The notes under the pieces: model-generated
Databases searched by the model: none
What the model saw: the letters and a program-made list of their open reading frames with translations, nothing else
What the model was told of the DNA's origin: nothing
Translations under genes and position numbers: made by a program
Source of the DNA: Mixophyes australis
Taxonomy: Eukaryota; Chordata; Amphibia; Anura; Limnodynastidae
DNA: 64,000 bases
Direction of reading: 5' to 3'
NCBI GenBank assembly: GCA_036250195.1
Contig: JAVHZZ010000002.1
Location: 278,028,960-278,092,959 of the forward strand
Shown here: one piece after another, positions 57,701-63,409 of the stretch
Numbering within the stretch: the first letter of the stretch is position 1
How the letters are laid out: every line of letters begins with the position of its first letter

Positions 57701-58809
57701 CAACTCCAGAAGAGATGGCGGAGAGATCTGAGCCTGCTGTATCTTCAAGTGTTAGAAGCATCCATAGAAGGATAGGGAGAGGTATATAAGACAGTATTTA
57801 AATGTAAAAATCATGTTAGCTGATTGTAAAAATCAGTGCCGTTTACTTAGAAAAATAATGTTCTAATAGTATAATTTAGCATGACATGATTCTCAATGCA
57901 ATATGATTTCTGAAGATAGCTTTTAAAAAATGACCTTTGGTCAGATATTTATTGTGCCAATACGCTGTAAAGTGTTACTAGAAGTGTTCTACTGATTACC
58001 TTACATAGTAAGTTCAAATGATAATTGTAGTTCACAATATTAATACAACATCCTCCACCAACAGGCAAAAGACAATATAGTGTTTATAGTGTTAGATATT
58101 TAAGGAAAAATCACAATACACAAATAAAACACACTGTTAATGTGTTAATAGAAAAGACCAAAGTGTACTGTATTTACAGTGTTAGGTAAGAATGAGCAAG
58201 TTGCATCATCCTATTAGTACACAATAGAATGTAATGAAGTGTTACCTGCGCAAGGGAGAATCGTTTATTTACAGTCAGCAGTCCTTAGCAATAAATAGAA
58301 ATTACACTGTACTTTAAATACGTGGCACACTACATCGCCTTCAGATGCAAATTAACGCTAACCGCATCTCTCCAAAGCATTTGTCCGCATGACATTGAAA
58401 TACAACTGTATTTAGAGTTGAACGTATCTTGCTATATGTGCAACTCAAAACGCACACATAAGGCTACAATTGTTTTAAGTGTAACTTCAGGATGCAAAAA
58501 AATGTGGTCAACTCTATATGAGGCTCTATGTGTAGAAGATGAAATAAGCTGGTGCACATTTGACAAGTATAAGACAACATCTGATTGCTGATGCATGCTT
58601 TGTATCTCATGTTTTGTCTAATAGAGATGTCTTTATATGCTCTTGTGTAATATATCATACTTGTTATACACAATTATTTGTTGCTAGCACTACTTCTCTT
58701 CACAATCAGTGCTCTATCTTCAGTTATTTCTTGAATTTGCCTGGGACTTACCATCTACTGGAAGTGCAGCTCCATTGTCTGTTGAGTCTTTCCTGCCCCC
58801 TGTCGCCAT
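22856..58809 (-). CDS. BAK1, BCL2-family apoptosis effector (5 coding exons)
   Basis: Coding exons are 58809-58752, 44948-44819, 41659-41516, 36287-36107 and 22954-22856, summing to 612 bases (203 residues plus stop); human BAK has 211. All introns begin GT and end AG on the minus strand, and phases agree across every junction (1, 2, 2, 0). Motifs in order: an N-terminal helix after [14 protein letters not shown]3 [18 protein letters not shown]1 [18 protein letters not shown]2 [10 protein letters not shown] and a C-terminal anchor [21 protein letters not shown] sits in the mitochondrial outer membrane and oligomerises on BH3-protein activation to release cytochrome c (established). BAX and BOK are excluded by the GGW-to-anchor region and the BAK-type BH3. 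No stop or frameshift is present. A non-coding first exon lies upstream of 58860 and was not located. Confidence 0.95.
23885..24130 (-). repeat. Diverged internal duplication of the hAT 3' coding region
   Basis: The minus-strand translation ([18 protein letters not shown]) is an imperfect copy of [18 protein letters not shown] in the transposase. At DNA level about 23930-24125 aligns with about 24720-24895, in the same orientation and some 0.8 kb away. It lies beyond the transposase stop codon. Confidence 0.75.
24349..25932 (-). pseudogene. hAT transposase, catalytic core and dimerisation domain
   Basis: From 25932 to about 25320 the frame is broken, but DMWTSG, an HWIG segment and, near 25440, [12 protein letters not shown] are readable parts of the RNase H-like core. 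From 25308 to 24349 a 319-codon open stretch runs through [13 protein letters not shown] and the C-terminal hAT dimerisation motif [20 protein letters not shown], ending in an acidic tail. It would cut and paste the element. The well-kept C-terminus contrasts with the N-terminal decay. ZBED-like (Ac/Charlie branch) assignment is from motif style. Confidence 0.88.
25933..26634 (+). repeat. Solo LTR of a gypsy-type retrotransposon
   Basis: 702 bp, beginning TGTTACGAGCCGCG and ending GCAGCCTAACA. It is GC-richer than the hAT around it and interrupts the transposase between 26635 and 25932. Flanking five bases are CATTA (left) and GGTTA (right), so a target duplication is at best imperfect. No internal region remains, as expected after recombination between two LTRs. 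Similar LTRs with TG...CA ends are common in frogs (from memory). Open frames here (25868-26137, 26218-26490) are not genes. Confidence 0.75.
26635..26800 (-). pseudogene. hAT transposase segment between two LTR insertions
   Basis: On the minus strand it reads [20 protein letters not shown] and then FTRKAIPHL, the segment that precedes the DxWTS motif in ZBED-type hAT transposases. It links the 25932 piece with the BED finger and proves that both LTR elements entered one transposase gene. Confidence 0.8.
27043..27365. repeat. 80-bp minisatellite in the gypsy-2 5' LTR
   Basis: Four units with the core CCTGTGTCCTGCTCGTGTCT and TGCTCATCGGCGGTTCCCAT. The 3' LTR has the matching array at about 32830-33150. 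Confidence 0.85.
27552..28100. repeat. 78-bp minisatellite in the gypsy-2 5' LTR
   Basis: Seven units starting at 27552, 27633, 27711, 27789, 27867, 27945 and 28023: a first spacing of 81 bp, then exactly 78 bp each. Alternate units differ as CTTCCCTTCAC or CTTCTCATCAC, suggesting expansion as a two-unit block. The 3' LTR has only about three units (33562-33790). Confidence 0.9.
28379..29304 (+). pseudogene. gypsy-2 gag
   Basis: Starts [17 protein letters not shown], parallel to gypsy-1 gag. The first frame (28379-28900) is overtaken by a shifted frame (28558-29304) that carries the capsid-like [17 protein letters not shown] and [10 protein letters not shown]. The nucleocapsid knuckle reads [14 protein letters not shown], with the second Cys changed to Phe, so zinc binding is lost. 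A frameshift near 28600 and a later stop show decay. Confidence 0.88.
29425..29774 (+). pseudogene. gypsy-2 aspartic protease
   Basis: [15 protein letters not shown] near 29425 holds the catalytic Asp-Ser-Gly; [19 protein letters not shown] follows near 29648. A frame break precedes it and a stop follows at 29774. Confidence 0.82.
29830..31315 (+). pseudogene. gypsy-2 reverse transcriptase and RNase H
   Basis: Fingers and palm from about 29837 include [20 protein letters not shown] followed by a stop where a Tyr-Arg-x-Leu-Asn motif should continue (about 30093). Then come [26 protein letters not shown], and the active site [11 protein letters not shown] (about 30374-30406) in the 344-codon open stretch 30284-31318, plus RNase H motifs [14 protein letters not shown] and [11 protein letters not shown] and the end motif [11 protein letters not shown]. 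Catalytic Asp residues are kept. The single internal stop and the flanking frameshifts disable it. Confidence 0.9.
31330..32430 (+). pseudogene. gypsy-2 integrase with internal deletion
   Basis: The zinc-binding part ([19 protein letters not shown], then CEVCSQFK) is followed by PSKPWTHKK, where about 20 codons holding the first catalytic Asp (present in gypsy-1 as SMDFITDLPP) are missing. The second Asp ([12 protein letters not shown]) and Glu ([10 protein letters not shown]) remain. A C-terminal GPY-like segment ([12 protein letters not shown]) runs from 32180. The missing Asp means no strand transfer is possible. Confidence 0.88.
32370..32580 (+). pseudogene. gypsy-2 chromodomain
   Basis: [15 protein letters not shown], a stop, then [18 protein letters not shown] and an [12 protein letters not shown] segment: the classic chromodomain fold signature with aromatic residues. 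Chromodomains guide chromovirus integration to modified histones (established). It places this element among the chromoviruses. Confidence 0.85.
32587..33994 (+). repeat. 3' LTR of gypsy-2, end-truncated
   Basis: Matches 26801 onward but with different minisatellite copy numbers, and stops matching at 33994, about 50 bases short of the end seen at 28365. It includes a 75-bp array of about four units (33189-33487, core TGGACAAGCTTCTCTACTCA) that is mostly single-copy in the 5' LTR. Confidence 0.88.
33995..34812 (-). pseudogene. hAT transposase N-terminus with BED finger
   Basis: On the minus strand, 34362-33995 ends in [20 protein letters not shown] and VCK, the start of a BED zinc finger (Trp, Tyr-Phe and the Cys-x-x-Cys pair), cut by the gypsy-2 LTR at 33994. 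Upstream is an acidic stretch ([14 protein letters not shown]) and a Lys-rich open part (34812-34525). The finger binds element ends in this family. The second half of the finger is lost. Confidence 0.78.
34813..35323 (-). other. hAT 5' untranslated end and terminal repeat
   Basis: Non-coding end of the hAT, finishing in GAGCATCTCTA at 35323 next to the target duplication. The small plus-strand frame 34990-35205 is not a gene. Confidence 0.7.
35332..36106. other. BAK1 intron sequence right of the hAT
   Basis: Ordinary intron. A small inverted repeat lies at about 35589-35629, with arms GTACACTAGAAAC and GTTTCTAGTGT around a 3-4 base loop. Nothing else recognised. Confidence 0.5.
36107..36287 (-). 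CDS. BAK1 exon with BH1 and BH2
   Basis: 181 bases; acceptor TCTTTTGTAG and donor GTAAGT. The first base completes a Ser codon split over the intron. Encodes [20 protein letters not shown] (BH1) through [10 protein letters not shown] (BH2). The match to vertebrate BAK is unmistakable, including Asn-Trp-Gly-Arg and the terminal Gly-Gly-Trp. Confidence 0.95.
36288..36799. other. BAK1 intron, unassigned
   Basis: A-rich intron sequence. No repeat family recognised. Confidence 0.35.
36800..36891. repeat. (AT)n microsatellite
   Basis: Nearly pure TA dinucleotide run with a few interruptions. The Ile-Tyr open frame across it is an artefact. Confidence 0.9.
37106..37378. repeat. Dispersed repeat of the CTCTCCC...GGGAG family
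   Basis: About 270 bp starting TGCCTACTCTCCCAGAATGT and ending CCCGGGAATCATATTGAAAA. A second, shorter copy of its start is at 44646-44735. It is GC-rich against AT-rich intron. Probably a non-autonomous DNA element common in frogs (from memory). Confidence 0.6.
37379..38110. other. BAK1 intron, unassigned
   Basis: No gene or recognisable repeat in this part of the intron. Confidence 0.35.
38115..38330. mobile_element. Partial hAT-like non-autonomous element
   Basis: Begins CAGTGGTTCCCAAACTGGG, the terminal inverted repeat used by a large vertebrate hAT MITE group, and continues into the GTGCTGTGACACCCTGCGG type of sequence. No matching right end or clear 8-bp duplication is visible, so it is probably truncated. 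Confidence 0.5.
38331..39394. other. BAK1 intron, unassigned
   Basis: No gene or recognisable repeat. Confidence 0.35.
39395..39545 (+). repeat. LINE/SINE 3' tail repeat
   Basis: Ends with ATTTGCTGGCACTATATAAATAAATG and GATGTTGATT: the TATAAATAAA tail signature in sense orientation. Confidence 0.6.
39580..40016 (+). mobile_element. L2-like LINE 3' UTR and tail
   Basis: A C/T-rich stretch followed by CTTAGATTGTACGCTCCCTC, GAGCAGGGCCTCCTCTCC, CGGCGCTACGGATAC and CCTTATAAATAAA with a (TAA)n tail. This is the 3' end of a common amphibian LINE. The Arg/Glu-rich minus-strand frames 39867-39580 and 39860-39630 are shadows of the pyrimidine-rich tract. Confidence 0.65.
40017..41515. other. BAK1 intron, unassigned
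   Basis: No gene and no clear repeat. The 100-codon frame 41233-40931 on the minus strand (two Cys-rich patches) has no recognised domain and no splice context. Confidence 0.35.
41516..41659 (-). CDS. BAK1 exon with BH3
   Basis: 144 bases; acceptor TTCTTCTACAG and donor GTACTA, a weaker donor than the others. Encodes [20 protein letters not shown], the BH3 helix with Leu and Gly-Asp-Asp, then [11 protein letters not shown]. Phases 2 in and 2 out fit the neighbouring exons. Confidence 0.94.
41935..42060 (-). repeat. LINE/SINE tail repeat, antisense
   Basis: CATCATCATC repeats followed by AATTATTTATATAGCACCAC, CACAGCGCTGTACAGAGAAC and GGCCCCTGCCCCATTGTAGC: the antisense tail signature. Confidence 0.7.
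42061..42538. other. BAK1 intron, unassigned
   Basis: No repeat or gene recognised. Confidence 0.3.
42543..42764. mobile_element. Foldback MITE with 4-bp TTAT duplication
   Basis: Ends GGGGCATATTCAATTG and CAATTGAATATGCCC are inverted. Flanked by TTAT at 42539-42542 and 42765-42768. The interior is a near-perfect palindrome: a 24-bp arm beginning CTCGCTGGATTTCAG repeats inverted around a CCCTG loop, flanked by GTTAATACGGTAAT and its inverse. Non-coding; the superfamily (Harbinger or piggyBac-like) is undecided. Confidence 0.85.
42940..43110. repeat. GA-rich (AGG/AAG) low-complexity tract
   Basis: Purine-only run of AGG, AAG and GAA triplets. The Ser/Phe-rich minus-strand frame 43158-42853 is its shadow. 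Confidence 0.85.
43111..44645. other. BAK1 intron, unassigned
   Basis: No gene or recognisable repeat. The 98-codon frame at 43190-43486 has no family features. Confidence 0.35.
44646..44735. repeat. Second copy of the CTCTCCC repeat family
   Basis: TACTTGCCTGCTCTCCCGGA followed by a GGAAGACTCCTGAATTTCGC stretch. Related to the start of 37106-37378. Truncated. Confidence 0.5.
44819..44948 (-). CDS. BAK1 second coding exon
   Basis: 130 bases; acceptor CTTGTCTTACAG and donor GTACAA. Encodes [19 protein letters not shown] and a charged segment ending EDARQRD. The Glu-Glu-Gln-Val start of helix 1 matches vertebrate BAK. Weak donor; the phase (2) nevertheless joins exactly to 41659. Confidence 0.9.
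44949..45658. other. BAK1 intron, unassigned
   Basis: No gene or recognisable repeat. Confidence 0.3.
45659..46005 (-). repeat. Long copy of the LINE/SINE tail repeat, antisense
   Basis: Begins with (AAT)n, then AGCGCCACTGATTCCACAAC, CAGTCCCTGCCCCATTGGAT, an (AG)n patch, and a conserved block with CACCCGGAGGAAACCCATGC and AGAACATACAAACTCCACAC. The last block is widespread in fish and amphibian genomes. The plus-strand orientation is the reverse of the tail; the longest copy of this family in the window. Confidence 0.7.
46168..47007 (+). repeat. Provirus 5' LTR
   Basis: 840 bp, TGTCGAAGTC to CGCACTTAACA. It has a tandem 20-bp element CACGCTACGGCGTAAAAGGG (about 46250-46290), a TATAAA box at 46783-46788 and an AATAAA signal at 46932-46937. 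Its minus-strand open frame 46974-46693 recurs at 55909-55610 and is an LTR artefact. Confidence 0.95.
46783..46788 (+). promoter_or_regulatory. LTR TATA box
   Basis: CATATAAACAGCAGCTCCTC context, about 150 bases before the AATAAA signal. The same box is at 55718-55723 in the 3' LTR. Confidence 0.75.
47008..47949 (+). other. Provirus leader
   Basis: Non-coding leader between primer site and gag. A GGGTAAG sequence at about 47105 is a reasonable major splice donor. No open frame of note. Confidence 0.55.
47011..47028 (+). promoter_or_regulatory. Primer binding site, tRNA-Pro-like
   Basis: TGGGGGCTCGTGAG begins three bases after the LTR end, the spacing used by MLV-type viruses. The first 11 bases match the tRNA-Pro 3' end; the rest has diverged. 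Confidence 0.75.
47950..49577 (+). pseudogene. Provirus gag
   Basis: Matrix starts MGAKHMLEM, a Gly-2 myristoylation-type start. A stop at 48172-48174 ends the first piece. The second (48167-49075, shifted frame) contains a PPPPY late-domain motif (about 48340) and the capsid start [15 protein letters not shown] one-base shift near 49048 leads into the capsid C-terminal half ([10 protein letters not shown]). A TAA at 49380-49382 lies just before the zinc knuckle [14 protein letters not shown]. The natural gag end is probably the TAG at 49575-49577, in frame with pol. Structural protein of the virus particle; four breaks make it non-functional. Confidence 0.9.
49575..49577 (+). promoter_or_regulatory. 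Probable gag-pol readthrough stop
   Basis: An amber codon followed by GGGTCAGGT, in the same frame as the gag zinc knuckle and the downstream protease. In gammaretroviruses pol is made by readthrough of a TAG in a purine-rich context. Confidence 0.6.
49578..49829 (+). pseudogene. Provirus protease
   Basis: The aspartic protease active site [12 protein letters not shown] lies near 49670-49705, followed by the flap region. Stop at 49827-49829, where the RT part continues in the same frame after it. Confidence 0.9.
49836..51242 (+). pseudogene. Provirus reverse transcriptase
   Basis: A 468-codon open part: [56 protein letters not shown] and the active site [10 protein letters not shown]. All three catalytic Asp residues are present, and the connection domain follows. 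The style is gammaretrovirus-like. A stop at 51240-51242 and others up to 51414 separate it from RNase H. It would copy viral RNA into DNA. Confidence 0.93.
51414..52088 (+). pseudogene. Provirus RNase H
   Basis: [40 protein letters not shown] and [13 protein letters not shown] give the Asp-Glu-Asp-Asp set. Same frame as RT and protease. A frame change near 52063 leads to integrase. Confidence 0.9.
52063..53232 (+). pseudogene. Provirus integrase
   Basis: 389 open codons: zinc part with [11 protein letters not shown] and CLTCLRKN (H-H-C-C), catalytic Asp in [11 protein letters not shown] and [10 protein letters not shown], Glu in [10 protein letters not shown], and the C-terminal [10 protein letters not shown] and [10 protein letters not shown] motifs typical of gammaretroviral integrases. 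The domain itself is open and keeps its catalytic residues, but it is out of frame with RT, so no intact pol polyprotein could be made. Ends TAA-terminated at 53232 close to env. Confidence 0.93.
53290..55072 (+). pseudogene. Provirus env
   Basis: Begins [19 protein letters not shown], a signal-peptide-like start. Stop at 53590-53592; the surface part resumes in the same frame and includes a Cys-Trp-Val-Cys motif near 53680. Stops and shifts between 54100 and 54230 lead to the transmembrane subunit (54230-55072, frame changed), which has a basic Arg-x-Lys-Arg site, a heptad-like region, a Cys-Cys pair near 54655 and a hydrophobic anchor near 54880-54920 interrupted by a TGA. Envelope proteins mediate entry and fusion; at least four breaks make this one inactive. 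Confidence 0.85.
55090..55100 (+). promoter_or_regulatory. Provirus polypurine tract
   Basis: AAAGGGTGGAG directly before the 3' LTR, where plus-strand DNA synthesis would start. Confidence 0.8.
55102..55942 (+). repeat. Provirus 3' LTR
   Basis: 841 bp, TGTCAAAGTC to CGCACTTAGCA. Same tandem 20-bp element (the first copy changed at one base), TATAAA at 55718 and AATAAA at 55867. The open frame 55909-55610 mirrors that in the 5' LTR. Confidence 0.95.
55947..56482. other. BAK1 intron, unassigned
   Basis: No gene or recognisable repeat between the provirus and the gypsy-3 LTR. Confidence 0.35.
56483..57391 (-). mobile_element. Gypsy-3 fragment: 3' LTR plus chromodomain
   Basis: LTR 56483-56961 (479 bp, ends TGTCACGTAAC and CGTCTGACA on the plus strand) followed inward by integrase C-terminus and chromodomain on the minus strand. 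Everything upstream of the integrase tail is missing; the break is near 57391. Confidence 0.85.
56932..57345 (-). pseudogene. Gypsy-3 integrase tail and chromodomain
   Basis: [19 protein letters not shown], then [11 protein letters not shown], then the chromodomain: [38 protein letters not shown]. This is the part gypsy-1 lacks. The open stretch continues to the LTR. Its aromatic cage positions look well kept (Trp-Lys-Gly-Tyr and Trp). Confidence 0.88.
57392..57790 (+). other. Possible DNA-transposon Myb/SANT-like fragment
   Basis: Plus-strand translation near 57650-57730 ([20 protein letters not shown] followed by RDL) resembles the Myb/SANT-like module of Harbinger-type elements. A poly-T/poly-A stretch at 57508-57531 precedes it. 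No other motif supports it, so the call is weak. Confidence 0.25.
57791..58751. other. BAK1 intron, unassigned
   Basis: No gene or recognisable repeat. The plus-strand frames 58322-58591 and 58560-58811 are not coding; the second overlaps the BAK1 exon on the other strand. Confidence 0.35.
58752..58809 (-). CDS. BAK1 first coding exon
   Basis: 58 coding bases (exon 58860-58752 with 51 bases of 5' UTR; acceptor TGCATTTCAG, donor GTAAGT). Begins [19 protein letters not shown]; the split Glu codon joins exactly with 44948. The N-terminal sequence of BAK is poorly conserved between species, so the support comes from the splice sites, the phase and the initiator Met-Ala. Confidence 0.85.
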
Positions 58810-58860
58810 GACCGTTTGATGGAGCGAAGGGATCGATAGATTCAATGTAGTTCTAGGATC

Positions 58861-60093
58861 CTGAAATGCATAATTTATGTAAGACACCAAAATAAACACT
58901 GGATTTAAGATCATATTGTTGATTTTGACATAAATAAAATAAAATGCCCATCAGCATGTTTTATTTATACGAAAAGGGAAAATGTTTGCTTCTAAAATAA
59001 AACAAGTTTATTTTAACATCTAAATAGTTATTATTTAATTTGTTACTTTCTATAATATTTTTTAAGCACATGCATACATTGAATTAACTTCCATTTCCTT
59101 ATAGCTGTGACATCAACTTGCAATTGATGAAATACTTTCTTGCCAACATCTTAAAATAATTTCCAGGCACACGTGGCTGCTGAGCAGGTGTATCTAAGCT
59201 CAGAGCTCTTCACTGGCTCGCCTGACCTTTCTGCACTTACATCACCCGTTATGTCATGTTTACTAAATGTGGATCTATAGTACTTGGCTTTACATTGTAA
59301 ATCTTGAATAAATACTAACATATAAATCACAGAATTTCACTGGGCAGCTGTATAGAGATGAAATAAAGGGGCATTTCCTGGGTCAAAAATTAGGGATAGT
59401 TGGCAACTTTGTTTAATATTGTTCTCACTCATATAGAGAATTTGAGAGTTTTTACAGTTTGTAATGTTTGCTCTCAAACACAAACCTCAATTAAGGGAAT
59501 TATAAGGGTCATGCTCATATAGTAATGACTCATGAAAGAATGAAGGAAACACCCGTTGTTAATCAAAACTCATCTGAAGATTAATTTGCTTAGGTTTCTT
59601 GTCAAATTACCAAATATCCCTGATAATATTAACATATTTGTTCTGCAAATTGCAACACTACAAAGTGGGTAGATTTTTCTAGTTTGAAACAAAAAAAATA
59701 AATTGTCTCTATCACACTTTTCGGTTTATGGCTCTTTTATCGCTAAACAAATCTTCTACTACTACTATGTTTCTAACATCTTCAAAGGGTAGAAGAAAGG
59801 CCAAAAATAAAAGGTAGGAGACAGTGACTTAACACACATAAGTCTTACCTATACCATTGTTTTGTCTAGTATACATAACATGTTCCTGTCTTTACCCTTA
59901 CTAATAAAGAAAGAAAATGTCTAACGATAAAATTCTGAACAGACCACTCAGTTATTGCCTTGGAATGAGATGGCCGTCAGGCTTCCAATGTTTCCAGAAT
60001 TAAAAAATCATTGTCTAATATAGAGATATAAGTAAATGAAGTCTTTGAGCAATAAAAAAAATGCTTATTTAAAAGAAAATACTATAACCTTCT
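58861..60093. other. Unassigned sequence upstream of BAK1 coding exon 1
   Basis: Probably 5' UTR intron. No CpG-rich promoter, exon or repeat is evident. Confidence 0.3.
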
Positions 60094-60210
60094 TTATCTA
60101 TCCTGCAGCTTGCAGGTTATCGCACCTCATGTGGTATCTATCCTGCAGCCTGCAGGCTGTCGCACCTCCAGTGGCATCTACCCTGCAATCCACTGACCGT
60201 CACCTCAAGT
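60094..60210. repeat. 40-bp tandem repeat, about 3 units
   Basis: Units start TATCTATCCTGCAG at 60095 and 60135, and a diverged CATCTACCCTGCAA at 60175. A 144-codon frame (60036-60470) crosses it but shows no protein features. Confidence 0.7.
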
Positions 60211-60368
60211 ATCTCTTGTGTTCCTTTCTATTGTTTTCTCCCTGCACTTTTCGCCAAATACTCATCAGTGCAGGAGCACCTTTGCAGATGGTGAGTCTGT
60301 TTGGGGTGCTACGGTTGAAGGTTAGATCATCAGTGACTATATGTGATGCTGGACTGCATAGTCTAGGC

Positions 60369-60553
60369 CAGTGGTGGGCAAACTCAGTCCTCAAGGGCTA
60401 CCAACAGTTCATGTTTTTAGGATTTCTGTCTGTAGAAACAGCTGGGATAATTACTGACCCAGCCAAATAGATTAACTCAGCTGTGCATGATTAAAGAAAT
60501 CCTAAAAACATGAACTGGTGGTAGCCCTTGAGGACTGAGTTTGCCCACCCCTG
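60369..60553. mobile_element. Complete hAT MITE
   Basis: 185 bp flanked by an exact 8-bp duplication GTCTAGGC (60361-60368 and 60554-60561). Left end CAGTGGTGGGCAAACTCAGT, right end as reverse complement CAGGGGTGGGCAAACTCAGT; the inverted repeats extend some 60 bases each, so the element is nearly a perfect foldback. No coding capacity. Confidence 0.92.
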
Positions 60554-60918
60554 GTCTAGGCCTAAAGTCTGTTTGTTTTTGTAGAAGGTAGCAGCCAAAT
60601 CATGGCAGGACAGGGTAGTTTTAGGTGAGCATTGTAGATATAGTGAAGATAAAGGTGGATTTGGTCAAGAATATGAAGTGGTCCCTTTGTGTGTGTGGAT
60701 TTGGCTGCAGGGGAGGCACATAACGCAAGTTAAGGCTGAAGGAAAGCCGTTTTATGTTTGGAGAGCAGGGAGGCCAAGTTAGAGAAAATAGAGAAGAATC
60801 AGAAGCAGAAAAATACAAGGTCAAGGGAGTGTCCTTCTCAATGTGGGAGATGAAGTCCACTGGGAAAGACCAAAGAAGGAAGTAATGAAAGAATGTTGTG
60901 AAAGCAGAGACAGCAGGG

Positions 60919-60952
<34 letters not shown>
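60919..60952. repeat. (GT)n microsatellite
   Basis: Seventeen or so GT units, with one T interruption after the end. Confidence 0.9.
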
Positions 60953-60955
<3 letters not shown>

Positions 60956-62515
60956 TGCAGATATAGCTAAAACGATATCAATATCTACTATGTCTTGAAT
61001 GGGCATTTGTAAGGGGCGAATACATTTAATTATATATATATTTATTATATATAAAAAAAAATTGTCCACCTCTTTTGAAGTTCTAATCATCATGCTTATG
61101 CTCAGGAAATGTTTAATGAGAGCATACAGTACATAGTACTGATTAATGACCATTGCCATTATGCTCTAAAATTTAAATGGGAAAGTATGTCTAGTGAAAT
61201 GTTCGCAATGATTACTATTTAAACAAAATCTTTAGGTCTCAGGTCACTTCAATTCCACGGATGTTGTATGGTTATTAAAGTATGGTACGTTGCATTCTGT
61301 ATCCCAAAAACCCAGTAACTGCATTCTTTCCCTGAATGGTTCCATGGGATTATGGGAACCTACTGCTTATATAGCATAACAGCGATCTTGAACCTGTGAG
61401 CCATGGATATCTATTTTGCTCCCTATATTATACAGTGGCAGAAACACATACCATATAGTGTAACAAAGAGCCTATGAATATCCTGCTTAATTCACTTTAT
61501 GTGTCACCATTATTGTAATTCATACTTTTTTGTTGTTTTCGTTGATATCTGGGTGGGTTTGGCAATTCTAGTCTTGATTTAGTTCCTCAGTGGTGTCACA
61601 TTTATTATTTTTTCAATTTCATGTTACTTATATATTAATACATTTATAAAACAATTTAAATTGTAATATTCAAAATTAAATATATAAGATACAACTGAAA
61701 CTATAATTTGTACAAACAATTCAACTACACTAGTAAATAGATACTGGTAATCAAATACACTATGCAATTTAAAAAAAACTATGTGAAAAACATACATTTA
61801 TTGTGAATGATATTATTAATGAAGATCTTGGTATTTTATGAGGTTTTCTTCTCGCTAAATATATGAAGCACTATGCTGTATATGCTATGAGCAAAAAAAA
61901 AAATCTTTGATACAAATGGCTGCTGCGGACTACATGATCACATGGAAACGGTTAGTTTTTAATCTTAGGTCCATGATCTGCAATAAGGGATGAACCTTCA
62001 AATAATTATGGTAATATGCAGGAAGCAACTTCTTAACACCATTCCTAAACAAAGCTATTATACTTTTTAAGGAATGCCAAGAATGGTTCTCACATATTTA
62101 CAACGCATCAAAATATTTTTGCTGTTGTTTATTTTCACCCAGTGATAATGATGGCTGAAGCTCTAGGTGGACACCTTGAAAAATTGTAAACATTGTATTA
62201 ATATTTTTGGGTGGACATTGATTGCAGGTGCTTTAGCTTATTTAGGACCCCATTGTTGCGTATTGTTTCGATAATGTACTGGAAACAGACAGGATTCCAG
62301 GAACCTCTTATCAGCTGAAACTTAGAGTTTACTACATACACACAGAATGAAACATGCACATAACAGGAAAACCATAGCACAAACAATTAGAAAGTTCTAA
62401 CTGCTGTTTTATGGCATTTGTTCACTCTAACATTTGTTATTTGTGTACAACCTTAATTGTTATGTGGAGGAGCTCTTCGCATGAAACATGATCACATGTA
62501 AGTGCAGGGCAAATA
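60953..62515. other. Unassigned AT-rich sequence
   Basis: No gene or recognisable repeat other than short AT runs (61030-61060). Confidence 0.35.
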
Positions 62516-63409
62516 CAGTTGCATGCAATCCCATCTCGCAGAGTGGATATACACTTCAGAATTGGAACGACATTGCTCCATCGTTGGACAATTTACATAT
62601 ACTCCAGAATGTCATGAGAGCGATCAGAAGAATTACAATTAATTTCAAAGTCCCTCTTTGCCATGACAATGAACTTTATCCCAAAAACAACATTTCCACT
62701 GCATTTCAGCCCTGCCACAACAGGACCAGCTGACATCGGGTCAGTGATTCTCTTAAAACAGGTGTGAGTGTTGACGAGGACAAGGCTGGAGATCACTCTG
62801 TCATGCTGATTGAGTTAGAATAACAGATCGGAAGCTTTAAAAGGAGGGTGGTGCTTGAAATCATTATACTTCCTCTGTTACCCATGGTTAACTGCAAGGA
62901 AACACGTGCGGTCATCATTGTTTTGCACAAAAAGGGCATCACAGGCAAAGGATATTGCTGCTAGTAAAATTGCACCTAAATCAACCATTTATTGGCTCAT
63001 CAAGCACTTCAAGGAGAGAGGTTTAATAGTTGTGATGAAGGCTTCAAGGTGCCCAAGGATGTCCAGCAAGCACCAGGACCGTCTCCTAAAGTTGATTCAG
63101 CTGCGGGATCGGGGCACCACCAGTGCAGAGCTTGCTCAGGAATGACGCAGGCAGGTGTGCATGCATCTACACGTACAGTGAGGTGAAGACTTACAGAGGA
63201 TGGCCTGGTGTCAAGAAAGCCAGCAAAGAAGCCACTTCTCTCCAGGAAAAACATCAGGAACCCACTAATATTCTGCAAAAGGCACAGGGATTGGACTGCT
63301 GAGGACTAGGGTAAAGTCATTTTCTCTGACGAATCTCCTTTCAGATTGTTTCCGGCATTTGGAAAAATGCTTGCCCGAAGAAAGAAAAGGTAAGCGCTAC
63401 CATCAGTCC
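62516..63409 (+). mobile_element. Tc1-like transposon, interrupted
   Basis: The left end is near CAGTTGCATGCAATCCC with TA before it (62514-62515). About 370 bases of non-coding sequence lead to the transposase, which is cut at 63409 by an LTR element. Its right end is outside the window or lost. Nearly the same Tc1 lineage is known from fish, frogs and lampreys and was reported as horizontally transferred (from memory). Confidence 0.8.
62886..63409 (+). pseudogene. Tc1 transposase, N-terminal part
   Basis: MVNCKETRAVIIVLHKKGIT begins the DNA-binding region; then in shifted frames DIAASKIAPKSTIYWLIKHF (paired-like helix-turn-helix), TTSAELAQEW, ASTRTVR, KKPLLSRKNI and VIFSDESPFRLF, which carries the first catalytic Asp (D of DDE). 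At least three frame changes and two stops are seen, and the sequence ends before the second Asp. It would excise and insert the element; this one cannot. Confidence 0.88.

Noticed and set aside
60036..60470. 144-codon plus-strand frame
   Set aside because: It crosses a tandem repeat and the end of a hAT MITE and shows no protein motif or splice context.
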